This document shows, one piece after another, positions 35,570 to 45,962 of a DNA stretch of 64,000 nt. Both the position numbers and the translations under genes were made by a program. Source of the DNA: Dysidea avara (taxonomy: Eukaryota > Porifera > Demospongiae > Dictyoceratida > Dysideidae). Where the stretch lies: the NCBI RefSeq assembly GCF_963678975.1, contig NC_089272.1, forward strand, positions 61,950,574-62,014,573. Direction: 5' to 3'. Position 1 is the stretch's first letter. Every line of letters begins with the position of its first letter. Under the pieces are notes generated by a model. It worked only from the letters and a program-made list of their open reading frames with translations. It had not been told where the DNA came from and did no database searches.

Positions 35570-37560
35570 AGCTAAGTCGTAACAACCGCAAACCATGGAT
35601 TAACAGAAAGTTGATGCAACTAAGGAGGCAGAAACAAAGGAGCTACAATAGAGCTAGATCAACAAACCAACGCTCTGCCGTGACTGGGCCCATTTTAAGG
35701 AATTGAAGAGAAGAATGCAGAGAGAATGTCACCGGCAATTCGTACAATAAGTACATGTCAACTATCATCAATGAATCCCACGAAAGAGGGAAAAAGAAGA
35801 AATTGTTTAGCTATGTAAAGTCACTTATACTGATTACTGTGGAGTGTCAGCATTGCAGAAGGATGGTGTACAGTACAATGAGAACCAGGATAAAGCCAAT
35901 ATATTAAATGAATATTTTCCCACCATTTTTACTAGCAATGAACATCCGAACCCCAGCTTAGGACCCAGCCTTTATTCAACCATGCCTGATCTTGAAATCA
36001 GCGAAGCTGGAGTTTCCCATTTACTCAGTGATTTGGATCCATCTAAGTCCAATGGTCCAGATAAACTTCCTACAAGACTATTAAACTTACTATCAAACGA
36101 AATCTCTCCTAGCTTAACTTTACTTTTTACTGTCTCCTTGCACCAAGGAACTGTGCTGCAAGACTGGAAGAAAGCACTGGTAACCCCATTGTTTAAAAAA
36201 GGTGAAAGATCAAACCCAGCAAATTATCGTCCTATATCCCTTACTTAATTATGTTTGTAGCAAGATACTAAAATATATCATTCATACAAATATTATGAAA
36301 TACCTATTAAACCATCATATATTGTCAGATGTTCAATTTGGGTTTCGTGAGAATCACTCAGCAGAACTGCAATTGATTAATGCTACTCATGATTACTTGA
36401 ACAATAGAAGCCAAACTGGTGTTATTTTGCTAGACTGTAGCAAAGCTTTTGACAAGGTGCCCCATCATCTCCTTCTATTGAAACTAGAACATTATGGAAT
36501 ACAAGGAAGAGTACTAAGTTGGATCACTGATTTCCTGTCTGACCACTCTCAACGTGTTGTTTGTGGAAGTTACTCCTCTGAGCCTGTTAGTGTTGTTAGC
36601 GGTGTTTCGCAAGGTAGTGTGATAGGGCCCTTACTCTTTTTAATATACATTAATGATAATAACACAACACTTGTCATCTTCATGTCGCCTCTTTGCAGAC
36701 GATTGTGTCCTTTACAGACGGATAGATTCACCTGATGACATAAATTTGCTACAACAAGACTTAATACAACTTGAAATGTGGGAAGAAAAATGGCAAATGA
36801 AATTTAACATTAGTAAATGTACAGCGTTAACCATTACTCTAAAACAGCACCCATTGATATTTGAGTACTTTTTACATGGACACAAACTTGCTGCAGTCAC
36901 TGAAAGCTAAATATTTGGGAGTTGTACTCGATTCTAAGCTTTCTTTTAAACACCACATTGATGCCACTTGTCAAAAGACAAACCGCACACTCTCCTTTAT
37001 TCGTTGAAATCTGAAATCCTGCCATAAACAAGTGAGACTAGATGCTTACAACATATTTATCAAACCAATCTTTAATTATGCTGCCACAGTTTGGACATCA
37101 CACTCACAATGTCATATTAACAAACATGAAGCTATTCAAAACCGAGCGGCACGCTTTATTGTCTCAGATTACAGAAGAACAAGTAGTGTATCAGCTATTA
37201 AACATTCCTTAAATATGAAATCAGTACAATGTCAACATGAAGAATTACGATTACTATATCTTACATGGACTTGCTGAACTAGAAATGCCAAATTATATTA
37301 CACCTGCAATCACTACTACACGTGGAAATAGTATCAAATTTGTCCAGCCATCAGCACAAGTTGATCCTTATAAATTCAGTTTCTTCCCCCAATCAATTAA
37401 CTTGTGGAACAAGTTACAAATTGACAATATACTATTACCTTCAATGACTTGTTCAAATACCCTAATAGAACATACATCTTACACAAAATACTCTAATAGA
37501 ACAGTCATTTCTACTGTTAGGATAACCGAGTGTTCAGATGATAGAGGTTCAGATAATTGA
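35570..37560 (+). pseudogene. Decayed LINE (CR1/Jockey-type) ORF2
   Basis: The plus strand reads KPWINRKLMQLRRQKQRSYN and KKKKLFSYVKSL (the linker after the endonuclease). Then SNGPDKLPTRLLNLL, KGERSNPANYRPISLT, ILLDCSKAFDKVPHHLLLLK, GVSQGSVIGPLLFLIYIND, the catalytic FADDCVLY, and KYLGVVLDSKLSF follow. The C-terminal part has QNRAARFI and INLWNKLQID. Frame changes occur near 36,235, 36,660, 36,905 and 37,255, with several stops, so the copy is dead. No endonuclease is recognisable upstream, so it is 5'-truncated. The 3' end carries two copies of the dispersed motif (taatagaaca near 37,458 and 37,490). Confidence 0.88.
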
Positions 37561-37602
37561 GGAAGCACTGTACTCCGTAGTCTATATACTAATTGGCGGC
37601 TT

Positions 37603-37850
37603 ATGTTAGGGGTATCGATTTGTAAAAGTCATTTTTCAGATTGCAGACCCTTTACTTTGACAGAGCGGCGACGATATGATACAGCCATACAAGTTTACAG
37701 AGTTTTACATAATATCTCACCATCATACCTACGTGACACTTTTACGCTGTTGACATCTCTTCTCGTGCTGCTTGTAACGCTCATCGTTTATTTGTGCCAA
37801 GTTACAGTAGAACTACATTAGCTAAGATCAGGTATGTAATAGCTGTATGT
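37603..37850 (+). pseudogene. Fragment of a LINE ORF2 C-terminus
   Basis: A short frame reads RRRYDTAIQVYRVLHNISP followed by SYLRDTF, the tail pattern of LINE ORF2 proteins. A further AHRLFVPSYSRTTLAKIR-like string follows in another frame. It is probably a second, separate insertion or the far end of the neighbouring LINE. Confidence 0.6.
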
Positions 37851-38499
37851 TTGTCAGGGCACTGCTGAAAAGCAGTGTTTTTATACTGAGCAGTCTTTCC
37901 TTTTTAAAAAAAAGGGTAATGGGACGAGAGCAACAGTTTGACAACGTACTCCATACAGGATACAGTTAACTCACAAAAAGTCTGAAGACTTCAGGACATA
38001 ATTAATCAGGAGAGGAAGTTCTCGTCACTGTCCCATGGAAGTTGAAGTTCCACTGCTCATGACTGATTCACAACGGCGAAAAACCGGCAATATCACGTGA
38101 TCAAAATTAGTCACTATCCCACTAAGGACCTGCAAAGAAGGCTACTACAAGCCTGTGTATAGCAGAGAGTCAGAAACATGTTAAAATACTATAACTGTTG
38201 AATACAGAAATATCCAAGACTAGGTCTGATATGTAAGAGTGTCTATGCATGTTATCACTATGATGGGAGCTATAGTCTAACTGAAGCTGCTTACTTAGGC
38301 AGTAGTATCATCAGGCATTGGAAACAAATCACTGATAGCTAGAAACTCCAAGATCAAACCTGTGGTGGTGATAGAAACTCCAAGATCAAACCTGTGGTTT
38401 CAATGGTGCCACTGACTGAATGAAGTTTTGTGTTGTAGCTAGCTAGTTAAATTTTAAATCCATGTTTCATGTTAATGCATTTGCATCACCAATATATTA

Positions 38500-38940
38500 T
38501 GGAAAATGATGCAAATCATCAAGTTAATTCAGTCATTTCTTATTTTGATAATGATACCTGTTCATATTGTTGCTATATGACTTAGTACCTTATTCTTCAC
38601 ATATAGCATGGAAGTATAAATTGTTAGTTTTTGGCCTGCTGGCTGGTGACATTAAAAGCAAATTACATGGTACGTATCTTGACTTCATCAAGTCACTATA
38701 CAATGAGACACTGGAATCTGTGGGCTGCCTTAAATTATTTCATATATTTGTTTACATATGTAGTACGTGAAACGGCACATAAATATGAATTTATTTACCT
38801 GATGTACAAAAGTTAAGGGAAAATTGTTTGAAGCAAATCAGTTTATCAAATTGTTATAATCGTGCTTAGCATAGATAAATAATTTTAGTTCATATGATGC
38901 AGCAGCTAACAAAATGGATTTGACACTGACAAGTGTACAT
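38500..38940 (+). pseudogene. Decayed copy of the seven-transmembrane receptor gene
   Basis: The DNA tracks the intact gene at 42,590-43,080 block by block: gaaaatgatgcaaatcatca, gcctgctggctggtgacatt, gtttacatatgtagtacgtga, ttacctgatgtacaaaagtt and gatgcagcagctaacaaaatgg. It carries many deletions and frame changes, covers roughly TM1 to the second extracellular loop, and cannot encode the protein. Confidence 0.85.
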
Positions 38941-38944
38941 CTTT

Positions 38945-39530
38945 ATTCAAGTGTTGCTAACATTTTGTCGTCTCTAAATTTACTGTTGTATTATGTAGAC
39001 TTTCGAGTCTGAGGAGTATAGGTATTATAACTAGTACAAACTCTAGGATGATTTTCAAAGGTGAAATTTTGGGTGGCGTGCAAAATTTTTGGGGCAGTCT
39101 ACCATACCATTTGATAATTTTCTTTTCATTAGATCCCATGCCATTGTTAAATTAAATGATTTTTGCTATAATTTAAGGACCACACCTGTGTGATCTTCAT
39201 GATCGCTGCACATGTACGTGTGGTAATGTTATTAATGATTACAAAATAATTTTAAATAGATTATGAAATCACATTACAGTAATTAAATTAATAAAATGTT
39301 GTATGTATTTTAAAGTAAAAACTAATCCGTTAAAATAAAGGTATAGCATGTCCAATATGTACATTAGCTAACTAATTTTTGTGTATGGTTTGATTAATCA
39401 CCAAAGGGATCATAGTAACTATTAATTGGGGTCTGGTTTCTATATATATATATATATATATCAAATTATTAATTGTTTAAATGTAAACAACTGCTGTCAG
39501 CACAACTATAGTCATCTCATATAAAGCTAG
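38945..39530. other. No gene seen
   Basis: The stretch contains an (AT)n run at 39,440-39,462 and nothing else recognised. Confidence 0.4.
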
Positions 39531-39538
39531 CTAACAGT

Positions 39539-40019
39539 CAGTGTTGGGAAAGTTGCCTTTTAAAAGTAACTAGTTACATATTACTTGCAACTGAACTATT
39601 TAGTTACAGTTACATATTACCCATAAAAAGTAACTATAATAATATTACATATTATATTACTTTGTGTCCATAGCCTTAAGCTGTCACGTGTGAAACTACC
39701 ACCTTATCACATGACATAATTGCATTGTTGGACAATGTGCAAATCTTGGTTATAAGTAAGAAGCTGGTGAATAAGCTTCATTCAGTAGGCTTCATTACTT
39801 TGTTGTGGCTAAGCGTTACTCAGTGGATTACTAATGAGATTAGTAACTTCATTACTTGTAGTAATCATATTACATAATATTAGATTCATTACAGTAACTA
39901 TACTATTACTTAGGTAACGCGTTACATTTGCAAGTAAAGTAACTTGAGTTATATTACCTGTTATTTCGTTATATTTCTTAGTTACCACAATATTATGTAA
40001 CACGTTACTCCCAACACTG
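39539..40019. mobile_element. hAT-type MITE with CAGTGTTGGG ends (copy 2)
   Basis: The ends are CAGTGTTGGG and CCCAACACTG. The exact 8-bp duplication CTAACAGT lies at 39531-39538 and 40020-40027. The interior matches 19430-19900 in reverse orientation, including a shared stretch around aagctggtgaataagcttca. Confidence 0.92.
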
Positions 40020-40027
40020 CTAACAGT

Positions 40028-40938
40028 TAGATTCCTTTGAAAGCATGCATGTATGCATGCCTCCAACCCACTGCTCTAACTCCTACTACAACAACAATCA
40101 ACAGTATAAAATTCCAACAAACAGATTTTTCCAGAACCAAAGAATGGAACCTATTTCACTTGCAACCATATAATAGATGATTGCATGCTGACTAGATTAT
40201 AACCAATTCACAAATACAATCACTTCTTGTCACTATAATTATAGATAAAACACTGTATGTTTTCCTGAGCATATAGTAGCTGCATCGATTGCCTCCACAG
40301 TAATTATTTAAAATTCCCACCAGAATGTTTATTACCTGAGTTGCCCCACCCAAAACCTTTTAGTTTTCCCAAAACTATTATGATTTAATTATCATGTATA
40401 TCTGTGGTGATTACTAGTTCAGGATTTTTTGGATGTCCAGACAATCTGTATGGATTCTGATAATCTGCAGCAGTTATATAGATGCATGTAAAATAGGCAT
40501 GTTTAATTATAGCTCAAATTCTCAGTAGGCATTGCATACCGTAAACAGGGAAAGTGTTGCTGGGCAAAGTTTTACAGTTAAGGCTTTCCAAGACTATTCA
40601 TGGTAAATGTTTTGTGGTAAAGCTTATTTATTTAGCAGGTAAACTTTCCTGTTTGCCTTTAAACCACAAGAAGCGTGAAACGTTCCCATTTACAGTGCAT
40701 AATTCCTTATTCACACAATAATGCTAGAAATTCATGCGGGTCTTATGTGAGAATGGCTGATAAGCTAAGAATTTTCAGATGAAATAAAGCGTGGGAATTG
40801 CAATCTGTTATAGCTTGTAGCAAGTCGGGGTCTTGTTACATTTAGACAATAGCATCCGGAGAACGCTATGATATTTGCAAAGAAAGCAGGATTTTTATTC
40901 TGATGTAAACTGGAAATGGAAAAATCGTCATATAAATG
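40028..40938. other. No gene seen
   Basis: Intergenic AT-rich DNA. The minus-strand frame 40765-40971 runs into the next repeat and is not supported. Confidence 0.35.
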
Positions 40939-41709
40939 TACCCTAGAGTAAAACCCTTGTATAGAGGCCACCTCTTAAAGACCACCTCCGTACAACAGAC
41001 CACTTTGTAATTAGATCTCAAAGGTGGTTAAAGCATACTGATATTATAAGACGGCTTCATGGTCACGCACCTTTTATAAAGACTACCCTCTTTACAAAGA
41101 CCACTTCTCACATTGTAATAATACCTAGGTTCCAAACATCTATTTCATGACTTATTAAAACAGCTAGGTCAGCTAAAAAATACGACGCATCATCTCCTTA
41201 CGAGACCTCATTTTTCGTTGATACAGTAGTATAGGGCAGCCAATAATTGATTAAGGATGTAGTGTACTAGCCACATTTCACTTGCATGGACTAGGTAAAT
41301 TCTGGTACAAACTAAGCAATAATGGTAGATGACTTGAGTGAAGTGTGGACCAAAATATGGGAGATGACATTGACCCATTTGTGTGAGTCATGAAATATGA
41401 AGCTTATCATGTAAAGAGGATGGTCTTTATAAAAGGTGACCATGAAGTGGTCTAATCAATTAGATTATCTAGTATACCTTAGCTATCTCTAGAATCTAAT
41501 TACAATGTGGTCTTTCGAGGCTTTTACCCTAGGATCTTAAGAGCCTAGCTGTTTTGATAGTCATGAAATAGATGCTTGGAATCTTAGCTATTATTACAAT
41601 GTGAGAGGTGGTCTTTGTAAAGAGGGTGGTCAAGTGGTCTTATAAGGTAAGCTATCTTTGAGATCTAATTATAATGTAGTCTTTGTATGGAAGGTTTCAT
41701 TCTAGGGTA
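40939..41709. mobile_element. Compound fold-back element with taccctag ends
   Basis: The outer ends are taccctagagtaaaaccc and the inverse-like ggtttcattctagggta. Inside are repeated ggtctttgtaaagagg / cctctttacaaagacc blocks in both orientations, plus a third partial copy ending ttttaccctaggatc near 41,535. It looks like one fold-back repeat with another nested or recombined inside it. Confidence 0.7.
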
Positions 41710-42263
41710 TGCTTATATTATGACGACTTGACCATTTCCGTTTTCCATTTCCACTGTTTCCAATTGCCCTTTATCCACTGAAGAATTCTAGCACACAGGT
41801 GTCTCACCAGAATGCCCAAATACTCCTTCTGCATGACATTGTCTAATCATATGTATATTTGTGCAATGTGAAAGTTTGTAATCATAAGCTGCAAAGTTAT
41901 ATACATATGGGCGCACAAGTATCATGTAAGGAGCGCACTTAGTTATGTACATAATGGCTTTAGTGCTAAACCTTATGTGAAGATTTTGTTACATGATAAT
42001 GATAACACAAGTTCTTTAGAATAAAATGATTTGCACTCAGATGTTCACATTCAGTTGGCAATGAAGGTTTATTAAAACCATACATATCACTTGTTTATCA
42101 TTAATGATGAATTCAATTATGCATGTTAATTGTATGTATAGGGTTTTTCCATACATTCTTTATGGATTCTGGTTCATTGAAATATGCAATGTTGGCATAA
42201 CTCAAATTCTTATGTCATCACTACTGCACCACAAAAACAGTATACCTACAGTAACAGCTTTAT

Positions 42264-43478
42264 TTGATAGTAGGCATGATGATTTCAACGGTTAAGTTTG
42301 CATGTACAATAGCCATCAGTATTGTAGTGTGTGTTACAATGGTGGGGACTACAGCAGTACGGAAGAACTGTTCTCTGGTAGGCAGTGATGATATTATTGG
42401 GAACAATAGCACTGAGCTGGTGTCCTTGAATGTATCTCAGTATTGCTTTGTAAATGAATGTGCTGTTCAGATCCATGGGTCAAAAGTGTTGTTGAGCATA
42501 TCTGAAGTATATGAGGACCATGTACTAGTAGCAGGTGATAGTTCTATGTTGTACTTGGTATCTTCAAATGGCACTGATTGCTTGCTTGAAGAAAATGATG
42601 AAAATCGTCAAGTTAATTCATTTCTTATTATAGCTGTATTGTACCTGTTCATTGTTGTGCTGAGTGCCATCAATATTGTTCTTCATCTGTTAATTAAAGA
42701 GTTACGGAATGTTATGGGAATATTAATTGTTTGGTTTTGTATTGCAACAGCTGTGACCAGCCTGCTGGTGACATTAAGAGCAATATACACTTATCTCCAT
42801 CAAGTTAATGAGAACACTGGCATCTGTGCTGCCTTCAACTATCTTATTCCCATCTTCGTTTACATACGTGAACTAGCACGTGTCATGATTTTGTTTCACT
42901 TTGCTTACCTGATGTACAGAAGTCACAAAGTTAAGGGAGAATTGTTTGCAGCAAATGAAAAGTGGTTGCTTTACAAGTATCAAATTACTATTATCGTGCT
43001 TACAGTTTTTGGCTGTATAACTTTAATTCCGTATGATGCAGCAGCTAGCAAAAATGGATTTGACACTGACGATGGTTACTGTACAGGTGTTCCTGTTATT
43101 AAAGGATACTATGCCATTGTACTAACTAGTCAGCTGGTCTTACTATTAGTTACTCAAAATGTCATTTTTGCTGTTGGGATTGTGCTTTACTTCAAGGTGA
43201 CGAGAAGCTGCTGTGGGAAAATAACTAAAGACTTTCGTGTTTCCATTGCACTAATAGCCACAACAGGAATTGCAGTTGCCATTTACAACATCTTATTTGT
43301 GGCTGGAGTTTCTTCATACGTAATTCTTGCTGCCGTGAATACCAGTACCATCATTGAGCAAGTTGTGTTCTTGGTGATGTTTTCAACTACAAAGAAAGTA
43401 ACAGATTATTGCAAGAGAATTAAAGAGAAATACCGGACTGGTACCATCAAGAGTACTACTAACACGTACTCATTTTAA
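42264..43478 (+). CDS. Orphan seven-transmembrane receptor (404 aa), adhesion/Methuselah-like
   Basis: The gene is intronless. Residues 1-30 form a signal peptide (three Met candidates at 1, 5 and 6). An extracellular part of about 85 residues follows, with Cys 36, 62, 66 and 105 and N-glycosylation sites near 35, 48, 56 and 102. Seven hydrophobic segments then lie at about 119-143, 150-172, 187-217, 230-247, 271-300, 315-338 and 344-365. Cys 188 before TM3 and Cys 263 in the loop before TM5 fit the conserved GPCR disulfide. The cytoplasmic tail is short and basic. The family B2/Methuselah-like look is an impression, not proven; no GPS cleavage motif is visible. A broken copy lies 3.7 kb upstream, so the gene was duplicated locally. 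Confidence 0.8.
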   Translation: MIVGMMISTVKFACTIAISIVVCVTMVGTTAVRKNCSLVGSDDIIGNNSTELVSLNVSQYCFVNECAVQIHGSKVLLSISEVYEDHVLVAGDSSMLYLVSSNGTDCLLEENDENRQVNSFLIIAVLYLFIVVLSAINIVLHLLIKELRNVMGILIVWFCIATAVTSLLVTLRAIYTYLHQVNENTGICAAFNYLIPIFVYIRELARVMILFHFAYLMYRSHKVKGELFAANEKWLLYKYQITIIVLTVFGCITLIPYDAAASKNGFDTDDGYCTGVPVIKGYYAIVLTSQLVLLLVTQNVIFAVGIVLYFKVTRSCCGKITKDFRVSIALIATTGIAVAIYNILFVAGVSSYVILAAVNTSTIIEQVVFLVMFSTTKKVTDYCKRIKEKYRTGTIKSTTNTYSF

Positions 43479-43479
43479 T

Positions 43480-44078
43480 TGTAATATTATTTTACCGATT
43501 CATGTGTGTACTGTAAAATGTACCTGTATGGCAGTTATGTACATGTAGCTACACATGCCATTGAGCATGTACATAATGATATAATGTGAGTAAACATTGA
43601 TGCATCTTATCTTAACATTGTCTTTACAATAATAATGATTGGCCAGTTTCTGCATGTTAATGCATGCAGTCACAAGTATACCATCACTAGCCAATAGTTG
43701 TCCATGTGCTATGTATTAGTGTGCAGCCTGTCAGCATGTAACAGAGAGAAAACACGTCAACTATAATTTGTCAAATACATTCCAGCATGCTTGTTATAAT
43801 TATTACCCTTTAAATATCAACACACAATCTTGAAGCCACACTTTTACACATCAGTCAGCCACATTATGCATATGGTTCATCTGAAAACTATATATATAGA
43901 CATTCTTTAAAATCTAGTTAACAGTAATTGTCAGTACCTGTAATTGTCAACTCTTACTGGTTTTCCTGCCAACATACTGCATTTTGCATGTACTAGTCAG
44001 TATTGTCCAAAACTACTACACTGTATTACTACTAAACCAATAGCAAGATTCACACAAAGCGCTTCACCAACACATAGG
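43480..44078. other. No gene seen
   Basis: This should include the receptor 3' UTR. No canonical AATAAA was noticed. Confidence 0.35.
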
Positions 44079-44560
44079 TGGCCAGATTTGTGAAAAGGGG
44101 TCTTCCATACCCATTCAATTCTATGAACTTGGAAGACCATAACTTAGTGATAAAGAAACACAGTAACCTGAAATCTTCTTCATCCACTATGCATGTTGAT
44201 GCTCATAACTGACTAAATTTTAATTCAATATCCTTGTCCAATCTGCAGTTATGAGTCAACAAAGTTGGTACAGTACCACCCAGAGGTAACATTACAATAC
44301 CTCGCGAGTGCTCAACAACTCGACACAACGCACGACTGGAATACATCACGTGCAAAGGCACGCAGTTACTGGAGCAGTCACCAGAGGAAGCTTGCGTGTT
44401 GTCGCTACAAGTGGTGAGTTAGTTAGCACACACATGCCAAAGAAATTGTGGGTCGAAAATTGGCTACACGAGTGTCAACTGCTCGCGAGTGTAACATTAC
44501 CTCTGGGCAGTACTGTAGATTGAATGCATGTGGAAGACCCCTTTTTGCAAATCTGGTCAC
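44079..44560. mobile_element. GTGGCCAGATTTG MITE containing a second, nested element
   Basis: The outer ends gtggccagatttgtgaaaag and ttgcaaatctggtcac match the element at 5244-5479. Inside, at about 44281-44515, a second inverted pair (cacccagaggtaacattac and gtaacattacctctgggcag) bounds a more GC-rich segment. The open frame 44308-44523 lies within that insert and is not a gene. Confidence 0.75.
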
Positions 44561-45712
44561 ACAGTGTAAACCATACAATGCAAGGCAAGTTTAACAAGGA
44601 AATGTTTTGTCTTGCCGTTCAGTATAATTTTCTTCTTAATTTAGGTATTCCACACTATAACACAAATACTAAAGCATTTAGTCAAAACTTCCAAGTCAAA
44701 TTAGCTTCTCGATCATCAGTTGCAGATTCATCAAAATTTCCCTCATAAAATATTTGCACTTTTCTATGATTTCTGTAACTTTAGAGTTGCTAATTGATAA
44801 TTAGAACTTATAGATTAGATTATCAATTTTGTTAAAGACATGGGTACATAGAAGGCATCGCCTGCAAAAGTGCTCCCCACACACACAAACATACAAATAT
44901 ACGTCCACAACACATTAACAATTACAACAAGAGACAAAATAGAACAGTTACAATACAGAGTTTACACAAAAAGAAAACGATGAAGTGCAGTTGGAATGCA
45001 ATTGGATTTGACGGTTGTAGGATATGAAGGGGAATGGTGTTCCATAGGAAGGGAATGTTGACAAAAAAAAGAGAAACAGCAAGGAGTAATAGTTGAGGAT
45101 GAGATACAGTCATAATGACATCGGATGAGATCTAGTGGTGTTGAAAATCTGCTGTAACATGCACATACTAACTTTGGAGAATATGCATAATGGTATGTAG
45201 CTATACCCTATGGTTATACAGTATTTTATATTCTGACATAATTGTTACCACACAACACCATGCAAGATACACAATTTTAAAGCCATTAATACTTCATGAT
45301 TGATGAATGATATGAAAGTATCAGAAGTTGATACAAAAATATTTAAAATAGCTATATCCCCGTGTATGGAGACTCTTTAACTATATCACATTTCACAAAG
45401 ATTGTGAAACTATAAGTTTGCAGTCATACACATGTCTATTTCATTCCACAAAGTGTCCATACATGTTAACAGTTGTTGATTGACTGCAGAAATCAAAAAT
45501 TATGCTGCACAAAAAACCACATGCTTGAGAGTAGTCAATGAGAATCAGCAGCATCCATTTTAAACAGTTATCTTGCACTGCCCGTGACAGAAAGTTTCAC
45601 TGGTTATGTCCATACAAATGACTTTTACATACTTGTATTAGGATTCAATGAATAACTAACCAGAAATCTACTGTACTACTATCTACATTATCATTGTAGC
45701 ATGAAAACATAT
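44561..45712. other. No gene seen
   Basis: The minus strand near 44,920-45,150 reads like a LINE tail (LDLIRCHYDCISSSTITPCC, then QHSLPMEHHSPSYPTT), but with stops. Nothing else is supported. Confidence 0.35.
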
Positions 45713-45718
45713 TTTATT
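45713..45718 (-). promoter_or_regulatory. Candidate poly(A) signal of the ARM-HNH-like gene
   Basis: AATAAA on the minus strand lies about 180 bp after the stop codon of the last exon I recognise. Position is the only evidence. Confidence 0.4.
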
Positions 45719-45895
45719 TAAAAACATAGCTAGCTCTACCATATACATATATTGTGTATTTAATACATCTCTGTGTTACAGGGAAAAAAACTTTTGGTAT
45801 ACACAACTAACTATATCCAAAGAAAAACCCTGCATGTGTGTATAAAAGTATATATAACAACTACAGCTACGTACCACTGTTAACTTTGAGAATGT

Positions 45896-45962
45896 CTAGT
45901 ATTGTTTTCTGCTATTGCAGTACCAGCAAGGAGGCACACAAACATTATCCTTAATCATCTTC
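45896..45962 (-). CDS. Exon 7: vestigial finger and stop
   Basis: After a good acceptor (cttttttcag) the exon continues in phase as KMIKDNVCVPPCWYCNSRKQ, one Tyr and TAG. The CVPPCWYC start is the same finger as in exons 4-6, so this appears to be a decayed fourth cassette now serving as the last exon. Confidence 0.55.

Noticed and set aside
44308-44523. Plus-strand frame of 71 codons
   Set aside because: It lies entirely within the nested MITE.
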